A stretch of DNA of 11,490 nucleotides from Candidatus Aminicenantota bacterium (GTDB lineage Bacteria; Acidobacteriota; Aminicenantia; UBA2199), in assembly GCA_024644125.1 (NCBI GenBank), contig JAHELQ010000129.1, positions 1 to 11,490 of the forward strand. Direction: 5' to 3'. A program made the position numbers and the translations under genes. Of this stretch, positions 6,106 to 11,490 are shown in pieces (position 1 is the stretch's first letter; each line of letters begins with the position of its first letter). The notes under the pieces are model-generated. The model saw nothing but the letters and a program-made list of their open reading frames with translations, had not been told where the DNA came from and searched no databases.

Positions 6106-8858
6106 ATTTTTATTCTCCGCAAAGGACTTGTTAAAGGAAAGGTTATGGTAAAGGTGGTGCCCTCCTCCAATTTGCTGGATACTTTGATATCGCCGTAATG
6201 TTCCTTGATGATATTGTAGGAGATCGACAACCCCAAACCGGTTCCATAACCGGGATCTTTTGTGGTGAAGAATGGTTCGAAAATATTGGAAATATTTTGG
6301 GGATCGATTCCGGATCCGTTGTCTGAAATCTGTATTATGGTGTCTTCTTCGGTTTCCGTTCCAGTGATGATAATCTGCCCGCGGTCGTGGGAAATGGCAT
6401 CGATGGAGTTGATCAATAAATTGATGAATAACTGCTGAAGTCTGGTGGAATATCCCAATAATTTGTTCTTGAAAGAGAAATCTCTCGTTACCTGAATCTG
6501 TTTCCGTTTTAGTTGGTGTTCCACCAGCGAGACGCATTCGTCCACAAGTTTGCCTGGATCTATTTTTAATGGTTGCTCACCCTTTTGTCGTGAGAAATCA
6601 AGAAGGGTGCGGATGATTTTATTGGCGCGGCTGACCTGTTCTTGCATTTTTTGGATCAGTTCGTTGTTATCATCGTCGTCGGGATTGTCCAACAGGAACT
6701 GGCAATAGGAGGAAATCCCGGTCAAAGGCGTATTGATCTCGTGGGCGATCCCCGCGGATAGCATTCCCAGTGAAGCCATTTTTTCACTGGTTATCAATTG
6801 GTTCTGTATGAAGACTTTTTCGGTTACGTCCTCTAACACGATAATGGTGCCTATCACCTTGTTCAAGTTGTCTTTGAGAGGAGATGTGTATATGTCGAAA
6901 ATATATTCCTTGTTTTTTATCTTGATTCGTTCGTTGTTGATAAAGGCGCCGGCCCGCCTGTGGATTTTTTTCCAGAGTTCTGAGCCGAATATGGCATACG
7001 CTTTCCGGTTCAAGGCTTTTTCCCTCAGGATTTCGAACTTCAGTTCCATAAAGTAATTCCAGGTCCTGATGGTGTTCAGTTTGGAGAGGACTACGATTCC
7101 GAGATTCAGGTTCTCGATGATATTTTCGTTGAATTCTTTCAGCAGGTTGATTTCATTGAGTTGGTTTTCCAATTGGGAATACAAAAACGCGTTTTCCACC
7201 GACAGAGTGAGGGATGACGCGATGCTGTGCATCAATTCCCAATCCTCGAACGAGAGGTAGGTATTGTCTTGTTTGAGGCCGAACGCAATTAACCCGGTGA
7301 GTTTGTTCTGGCTTTTTAACGGGAGGAACTGGTAGTAGTTCTGTTTATCCATGAGTTGAAAATCTTTTGGGAAGCGTTTTTCGAATTCCGCCGGCGAAGT
7401 GAAAAACAGATTGTTGCTGCGGAATAGTTCGTGGCGGAAATTCCGGGAGAGAACCAGCTTGGCTTTCTGCGGGTATGAATAATAAATGTTTTTCCTGAGG
7501 TAGATGATGAGCGAGGCGTTTTGCAGGTTAAAACCGTGGGAGATTGTTTCAATGAAGTTTTTAGACAATGCCGCCAGGTCGCGTTCCGCCCGTAACGACT
7601 GGATCAGTTCCCGCAATTTTTTTTTGAAGTCGTGGGTTCCCCGGAAGAAAAAGCGTTCGAAATAGTCCTGAACGGTTGATTCGATGGGTTTGAACAGGTA
7701 GCCCGCGGTCAGTATGGCGGCGACGGACCAGAATATACCTAACAATTTGTTTTTTTCGATATTGATGCCCAGGAAAAAATAGATTCCGAAAATAAACAGA
7801 AAAATAGAGGAGGTAGAGATGGTCTTTTTTATGATATTTTCGATGTCCGAAAATTTTCGTTGCCGCAGGTAATAGGTCAGGCTGACCGGCAATAGAACCG
7901 TCAAAAAAAGACTCAGTCCGAATAGGATAGGGGATTGGTCCCTCAACGAGGGGTATATCAATGTGGCCGCCAGTAGTGGAATGACGCCTCCAATGGTTCC
8001 GGCGAATGGAAGCATGAAGCGTTTCTGGCGCCTCTTCAAAATCAAGGTTAGGTTTGACGTCACGAGAAAAAGCAGAGAAATGGAAATGTAAAGCCCAAAA
8101 AAATTGTTAAAGATATTTCTGAAATAATTGATTGTGAGGGTCAGAATTTCGGGAATTGGGCCAATCATGTTTGTTATCATGAAGTAGATGTACAAAAGAA
8201 AGATCGACACAGGCGCCACGTAAATTAGAATGTTCAGGAATCTGGGCTTGATTTTTCTCAGTATCCCCGATTTGATTGGGTAATAAACCGAATAGTGGAG
8301 AAGAAATGCGGGGAACAGTATAAATGAGAGCCGGTCGATAAATAGAAAAGCGAAATCAACAAGATCGTAGTTCCCTGTGGGGGAAATAATCAGAAAACCG
8401 GAAAACGTCAGACTCATCAAAAAAAAAATGGGGGGAGGCGAGAAATCCTTCGGCTGTTTGAGGTCCGCGTTCAATATGTTCAGAGTCAGGAGGATGAACA
8501 ATAAACCTGAAAACACCATGATATAGTAAGAAACCGGCGTATAACCGTTCACTACGTCAATGCCCACATTCTTGATGAGGCTGTTGCGCTCGATTTCATA
8601 GCGATGGTATTTGCGACTTCCAAGGATCCGGTATAGATCGGTAATTTCTTTGACGATGTATTTATTGACCGTCAAAAGGATATCGCCGGGTTTGACAGCG
8701 CTATCTTTCGGAGCGTGCGCGCATTGGAGACCCTGTTCGGTAGCGACCCACGAGATATTGTCCGTGGGCATACTCCAGCGTAATTTCTGAAATATATTCG
8801 CCAGGCTGATGATGACAAAGATCAAATAGACAAAATGCCAGGGGTATTTTTTTATCAT
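6102..8858 (-). CDS. Membrane histidine kinase: PDZ-like, multi-TM, GAF-like, PAS, HisKA, HATPase
   Basis: This 918-residue sensor is the likely partner of the downstream regulator. A first membrane helix (about 8-22) is followed by an extracytoplasmic stretch (about 30-105) that resembles a PDZ domain: SAVKPGDILLTVNKYIV, then DLYRILG. Roughly eight to nine further hydrophobic segments lie between about 108 and 390. After YFERFFFRG (399-407) comes a linker helix and a GAF-like domain (about 420-560), then a PAS-like domain (about 577-682). The transmitter has an H-box with phospho-acceptor His706 in AGIAHEINTPL, an N-box at NLLINSIDAI (813-822), G1 DNGSGI (846-851), EPFFTTK (861-867) and G2 GTGLGLS (872-878). 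This transmitter is of the kind that partners NtrC-type regulators. Both ends overlap neighbours as ATGA. No Shine-Dalgarno precedes the start. The ligand is unknown. The PDZ assignment is by pattern and less certain than the kinase core. Confidence 0.93.
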   Translation of the reverse strand: MIKKYPWHFVYLIFVIISLANIFQKLRWSMPTDNISWVATEQGLQCAHAPKDSAVKPGDILLTVNKYIVKEITDLYRILGSRKYHRYEIERNSLIKNVGIDVVNGYTPVSYYIMVFSGLLFILLTLNILNADLKQPKDFSPPPIFFLMSLTFSGFLIISPTGNYDLVDFAFLFIDRLSFILFPAFLLHYSVYYPIKSGILRKIKPRFLNILIYVAPVSIFLLYIYFMITNMIGPIPEILTLTINYFRNIFNNFFGLYISISLLFLVTSNLTLILKRRQKRFMLPFAGTIGGVIPLLAATLIYPSLRDQSPILFGLSLFLTVLLPVSLTYYLRQRKFSDIENIIKKTISTSSIFLFIFGIYFFLGINIEKNKLLGIFWSVAAILTAGYLFKPIESTVQDYFERFFFRGTHDFKKKLRELIQSLRAERDLAALSKNFIETISHGFNLQNASLIIYLRKNIYYSYPQKAKLVLSRNFRHELFRSNNLFFTSPAEFEKRFPKDFQLMDKQNYYQFLPLKSQNKLTGLIAFGLKQDNTYLSFEDWELMHSIASSLTLSVENAFLYSQLENQLNEINLLKEFNENIIENLNLGIVVLSKLNTIRTWNYFMELKFEILREKALNRKAYAIFGSELWKKIHRRAGAFINNERIKIKNKEYIFDIYTSPLKDNLNKVIGTIIVLEDVTEKVFIQNQLITSEKMASLGMLSAGIAHEINTPLTGISSYCQFLLDNPDDDDNNELIQKMQEQVSRANKIIRTLLDFSRQKGEQPLKIDPGKLVDECVSLVEHQLKRKQIQVTRDFSFKNKLLGYSTRLQQLFINLLINSIDAISHDRGQIIITGTETEEDTIIQISDNGSGIDPQNISNIFEPFFTTKDPGYGTGLGLSISYNIIKEHYGDIKVSSKLEEGTTFTITFPLTSPLRRIKI

Positions 8859-9145
8859 AAAAACGGATAGGTTTTAGCCATTCTAAAAGACCAGGAAATT
8901 TTCTCTTTTTCGCTCATCTGGTCCAGGTTTTTCTGGAATAGTTTCCGTGGGAAAAATTCCTGGTCGATCCACACGTCGTCTTCGTCTTCTATATCTGCCG
9001 GATCCTGGTTGGTAGGGATGCTGACCACTTGCTGAAATTGAACGGCGTTAATCCCGGTATTGCCGGATATTCCTTTATTGCCGGATATTTCGGATGAAAG
9101 TACCGTCAACAGGAATAAGGCGACTACCAATAACACTCGCTTCAT
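8855..9145 (-). CDS. Small exported protein of unknown function, first gene of the sensor operon
   Basis: I do not recognise this 96-residue protein. Residues 1 to about 18 form a clear signal peptide (MKR, then a long hydrophobic core ending VLSS). The mature part would be under 80 residues. It opens with two copies of the hexapeptide ISGN(K/T)G (20-31), contains a strongly acidic patch (DPADIEDEDDVWID, 48-61), and ends with a charged segment. There are no cysteines and no second membrane helix. Its stop overlaps the kinase start as ATGA, so it is translated ahead of the kinase. The predicted promoter places the transcript start on its ATG. Location suggests an extracytoplasmic partner of the kinase's PDZ-like domain, or a secreted signal; both are inference. 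It could also be an unrelated envelope peptide. The signal peptide, promoter and tight overlap argue that it is a real gene. Confidence 0.75.
   Translation of the reverse strand: MKRVLLVVALFLLTVLSSEISGNKGISGNTGINAVQFQQVVSIPTNQDPADIEDEDDVWIDQEFFPRKLFQKNLDQMSEKEKISWSFRMAKTYPFL
9059..9089 (-). repeat. 18-bp-period direct repeat encoding ISGN(K/T)G
   Basis: ATTGCCGGATATT (plus-strand reading) occurs at 9059-9071 and again, identically, at 9077-9089. The period is 18 bases, so each copy adds six codons to the small exported protein. The repeat falls right after the signal peptide and preserves the frame. Confidence 0.75.
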
Positions 9146-9151
9146 GCATTT

Positions 9152-9179
9152 ATTATACCAGTAACCCCACTATTTTCAA
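9152..9179 (-). promoter_or_regulatory. Extended -10 promoter giving a predicted leaderless mRNA
   Basis: On the minus strand the -35 box is TTGAAA (9179-9174), the spacer is 16 bases, and the -10 box is a perfect TATAAT (9157-9152) preceded by TG one base away. Six bases (AAATGC) separate the -10 box from the ATG at 9145, so the standard start position is the A of the start codon. No Shine-Dalgarno exists upstream, as expected for a leaderless transcript. It drives the four-gene sensor operon. Confidence 0.72.
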
Positions 9180-9185
9180 GATAGG

Positions 9186-9199
9186 AAATAATATTATTT
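9186..9199. promoter_or_regulatory. 14-bp AT palindrome between divergent promoters (possible operator)
   Basis: AAATAATATTATTT equals its own reverse complement. It lies six bases upstream of the minus-strand -35 box and eleven bases upstream of the plus-strand -35 box. That position would suit a dimeric regulator acting on both promoters. Its composition would also suit an UP element for the alpha subunit. AT-rich palindromes arise easily by chance, so this is tentative. Confidence 0.4.
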
Positions 9200-9210
9200 T
9201 TCTCTTTCAG

Positions 9211-9240
9211 TTGAACCAAAGGGTGAATTTTGCGTATAAT
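9211..9240 (+). promoter_or_regulatory. Sigma70-type promoter of the DUF3857 gene pair
   Basis: The -35 box is TTGAAC (9211-9216), the spacer is 18 bases, and the -10 box is a perfect TATAAT (9235-9240). Transcription would start near 9247, giving a leader of about 100 bases that ends in GGAGG (9338-9342), five bases before the ATG at 9348. No riboswitch fold was recognised in the leader. No -24/-12 sigma54 motif was found here. Confidence 0.55.
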
Positions 9241-9347
9241 TGTCATGATGTATATTCCTGGTATTTGATGCTTTTTGTGCTGGTTCTACCCGCAGATTGA
9301 AAGATCAGGTATCGAACATGAAAATCACAATATTTGTGGAGGTTTGA

Positions 9348-11315
9348 ATGAGACGATTTTCAATAGTTTTTATGCTAATTCTCTTTTTTTTCTCCGCAGT
9401 GTACGGCCAGGCGGATTTATATAAGCTTCTGTCCGACGCCGGCTCTGCCGACGATTTCAAAGATTCGGATTACATGAAAATATTTGACACGACGACTGTC
9501 AAAATGATGGAATCCGGTTTGAGTCATGTAACCGCTGAAACATTCTATAAAGTGTTGACGATGGATGGCGCCAGGGAGTTGAAGGCAATTGTTTTCGATT
9601 ACGATCCCCAATCGGCTTACATTGAAGTGAAGGCCGCCGCCGTCATTAAGAAATGCGGGAAAAAAATCGAGCTGGACCTCGCTACTGTCAAAGATTATCC
9701 GGCACCGGCCCGCGCCATTTATTGGGGAGCCCGGCAAATCGTGCTTCCGGTTGGGAAATTGCAACCTGGAGACGGGGTGTTTGTCGAGACCTACCGGAAG
9801 GGTTTTACGTATGCCTTGCTCCAGCAGGATAACGCCCCCGGGGACGAACGTTATATCCCTCCGATGAAGGGGCATTTTTATGATATCGTACCCTTCTATT
9901 CCGAAGTTCCGGTACTTAGAAAATCCTATGAGGTAAGCGTTCCCGCTACGAAGAAACTCCAGTTTGAGTTTTACAATGGTGAAGCCCGTCATTGGTCGCA
10001 TATCGAGAAAGACCGGATCCGCTATTTTTGGGAAAAGAAAAATATCCTACCGCAGAAAGAGGAATCCAATATGGTGGATTGGTCAGATGTTGCGCCTAAA
10101 TTGTTGTTATCCACAGCTCCCGATTGGGAGTCGAAATCTTTATGGTTCAATAAGGTGAACGAGGATTTCGGTTCATTTGAATACGACGATGAAATAAAGA
10201 AAAAAGTGGATGAAATTATCGCCGGGGCGAAAGATGATTGGGATAAAATCTCACGCCTCACCCATTGGGTTGCCGAAGAGATCCGTTATTCGGGCATTTC
10301 AATGGGAGAAGGCGAAGGGTTTACTCTGCACAAGGGGGCTATGACCTACCTGGACCGTTGCGGCGTTTGCAAAGACAAAGCCGGAATGTTGGTGACCATG
10401 TTGAGAGCCGCGGGTTTCACTTCTTATCCGGCGATGACCATGGCCGGTTCCCGCATCGATAAAATTCCCGCCGATCAGTTCAATCATAGCGTGACCCTGG
10501 TAAAAGTGGACGGTAAGTACCATTTGTTGGATCCCACCTGGGTTCCTGGAGTCAGGGAGTTATGGTCTTCCGCGGAGCAACAGCAGGAATATCTCATGGG
10601 TATCCCTGAGGGCGCCGATTTGATGACTACACCTATCAGTCCGCCGGAGAATCATTATTTGAAGTACAATATCAATAGCCGCATCGCCAATGACGGCACG
10701 TTGACCGCGGATGTGGAAATCCGGGCCGAGGGGCAATCGGATTCCAATTTTAGAAGACGGTTTACCCGCCGGATGCAGGTCCAGTGGGATACGGTGTTGC
10801 AACACGAGTTATTCGAATTGTCGCCGTTGATTCAGTTATCAAATGTGTATTATCTCGATCCCATTGACATTTCCAAACCGTTCCTGGCGAAGTTCACCAT
10901 CCAGATTCCAGGTTATGCCAAAAAAGGCAAAAACAATATGTACCTGACCCCCTTGTCTTCCAATCTCCCTTTGAGCGCGATACTGTCCTTCACGAATATC
11001 AAAACAAAAGAAGAGACAAAAGCCTATCCTTTCAGAACGAGAAGTTCCCAATTGGTCCAGGTGACCGAAACGATCAAACTTCCGGGAAGATACAATCTAG
11101 TCGATAATTCGGGTTTTAAAAGCGTGAGTGGAAGCGGCGTGGATTTTTCCGGTTCGTTGAAAATGAAGGGAAATACCGTTTCTATCACCAAAGAAATCAA
11201 ATTGAAGAAGCGGATTTATCAACCTGAGGATTGGGAGAGTTTTAGAAAGAGTGTTCTGGAATTTAAAAAACCTGACGGAAATGTCCTGATCCTGAGTAAT
11301 GGAGGTGCCAAATGA
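9348..11315 (+). CDS. Exported DUF3857 / transglutaminase-like protein
   Basis: The product is 655 residues. The signal peptide ends near residue 21 (FFFSAVYGQA). A DUF3857 domain occupies about 55-220. A transglutaminase-like core (about 285-400) has the Cys-His-Asp triad in order: Cys341 in RCGVCKDKA, His380 in FNHSV and Asp395 in LLDPTW. The rest is a beta-rich C-terminal region without obvious membrane anchoring. The intact triad means it could be an active cysteine peptidase or transamidase. In this family the substrate is generally unknown, so none is named. GGAGG five bases upstream fixes the start. The stop codon overlaps the next gene as ATGA, and that gene begins with another DUF3857 sequence. 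Divergent orientation from the sensor-kinase operon with a shared 167-base promoter gap makes co-regulation plausible. Confidence 0.9.
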   Translation: MRRFSIVFMLILFFFSAVYGQADLYKLLSDAGSADDFKDSDYMKIFDTTTVKMMESGLSHVTAETFYKVLTMDGARELKAIVFDYDPQSAYIEVKAAAVIKKCGKKIELDLATVKDYPAPARAIYWGARQIVLPVGKLQPGDGVFVETYRKGFTYALLQQDNAPGDERYIPPMKGHFYDIVPFYSEVPVLRKSYEVSVPATKKLQFEFYNGEARHWSHIEKDRIRYFWEKKNILPQKEESNMVDWSDVAPKLLLSTAPDWESKSLWFNKVNEDFGSFEYDDEIKKKVDEIIAGAKDDWDKISRLTHWVAEEIRYSGISMGEGEGFTLHKGAMTYLDRCGVCKDKAGMLVTMLRAAGFTSYPAMTMAGSRIDKIPADQFNHSVTLVKVDGKYHLLDPTWVPGVRELWSSAEQQQEYLMGIPEGADLMTTPISPPENHYLKYNINSRIANDGTLTADVEIRAEGQSDSNFRRRFTRRMQVQWDTVLQHELFELSPLIQLSNVYYLDPIDISKPFLAKFTIQIPGYAKKGKNNMYLTPLSSNLPLSAILSFTNIKTKEETKAYPFRTRSSQLVQVTETIKLPGRYNLVDNSGFKSVSGSGVDFSGSLKMKGNTVSITKEIKLKKRIYQPEDWESFRKSVLEFKKPDGNVLILSNGGAK

Positions 11316-11490
11316 AGTCATTAGCGAAACTTGTACTGGTTTTGTTCCTTTTATCAAGTGTCCTGGCGGCCGTTTCTCCAAAAGAAGACGGTAAGTATCT
11401 TGAAAAACAAATAACATATACATTGAACGCCGACGGTTCCTGGGTCAAAGATGTTCGCCACAGTCTGCGTTACGACACCTATTACGCCAC
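11312..11490 (+). CDS. Second exported DUF3857-type protein (N terminus only, cut by window edge)
   Basis: Fifty-nine codons are visible before the right edge. Residues 1 to about 20 form a signal peptide (MKSLAKLVLVLFLLSSVLAA). The mature start, with ITYTLNADGSWVKDVRHSLRYDTYYAT inside it, is typical of the first strand pair of DUF3857 domains, so a transglutaminase domain probably follows outside the window. The ATG overlaps the stop of the preceding gene (ATGA), and GGAGGTG at 11301-11307 provides a strong ribosome site. It is probably a divergent tandem relative that works with, or alongside, the upstream protein. Confidence 0.8.
   Translation, partial: MKSLAKLVLVLFLLSSVLAAVSPKEDGKYLEKQITYTLNADGSWVKDVRHSLRYDTYYA

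Noticed and set aside
6106..6537. N-terminal extension of the response regulator upstream of 6105
   Set aside because: The extra 144 residues are an alternate frame of the kinase ATPase domain. The receiver begins at the ATGA-overlap ATG and matches normal family length from there.
9216..9240. Possible sigma54 (-24/-12) promoter around the GGG...TTTTGC stretch upstream of the DUF3857 gene
   Set aside because: The GG-to-GC spacing is 8-9 bases, not the required 10, and a well-formed sigma70 promoter occupies the same bases.
9094..9300. 68-residue plus-strand frame through the divergent promoter region
   Set aside because: It covers the antisense of the small exported gene and both promoters. 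It has no ribosome site and no recognisable protein features.

Overview
The window looks like a chromosomal segment of a Gram-negative bacterium of roughly middling GC content. Five predicted proteins carry or begin with export or membrane signals. The gene mix is GlgC of the plant/cyanobacterial-like class, paired DUF3857-transglutaminase proteins, a relative of the HELTHALQDQ zinc-protease family, and a membrane sensor kinase with an NtrC-type regulator. This mix would suit an Acidobacteriota/Aminicenantes-like or Bacteroidota-like lineage. That placement is inference only; nothing in the window fixes the taxon.

Layout, left to right. (1) 1-417, minus strand: 5'-truncated and internally damaged remnant of a Ycf46-type AAA ATPase, running off the left edge. 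(2) 421-722: about 300 bases with no gene, holding a 14-bp perfect palindrome and the promoter of a tRNA-Ala(GGC) at 723-795. (3) Plus-strand cluster: an exported protein related to zinc metallopeptidases but with a broken HEXXH motif (874-2106), overlapping elongation factor P (2099-2662), then a hairpin-bearing gap and glgC (2745-3998). (4) Minus-strand four-gene operon (9145 down to 4013): a small exported protein, a multi-domain membrane histidine kinase, an NtrC-family response regulator and an RsuA/RluB-type pseudouridine synthase. All three junctions are 4-base ATGA overlaps. (5) Divergently from that operon, plus strand: a DUF3857/transglutaminase exported protein (9348-11315), overlapping by ATGA the start of a second, paralog-like DUF3857 protein cut by the right edge.

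The most interesting part is the divergent locus at 9.0-9.35 kb. The minus-strand promoter (extended -10) lies so close to the first ATG that the predicted transcript begins at that ATG, so the mRNA would be leaderless. The three downstream genes are entered by ATGA overlap, two of them with no visible Shine-Dalgarno. The plus-strand genes efp, glgC and the two DUF3857 genes all have clear GGAGG-type sites. A 14-bp AT-rich palindrome sits between the -35 boxes of the two divergent promoters and could control both. A plausible model (inference) is an envelope-sensing system: the small secreted protein and the PDZ/multi-TM kinase report an envelope state to the sigma54-type activator, and the exported transglutaminase-like proteins next door are candidate outputs or partners. 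No -24/-12 promoter was seen in the window, so the regulator's target is not shown here.
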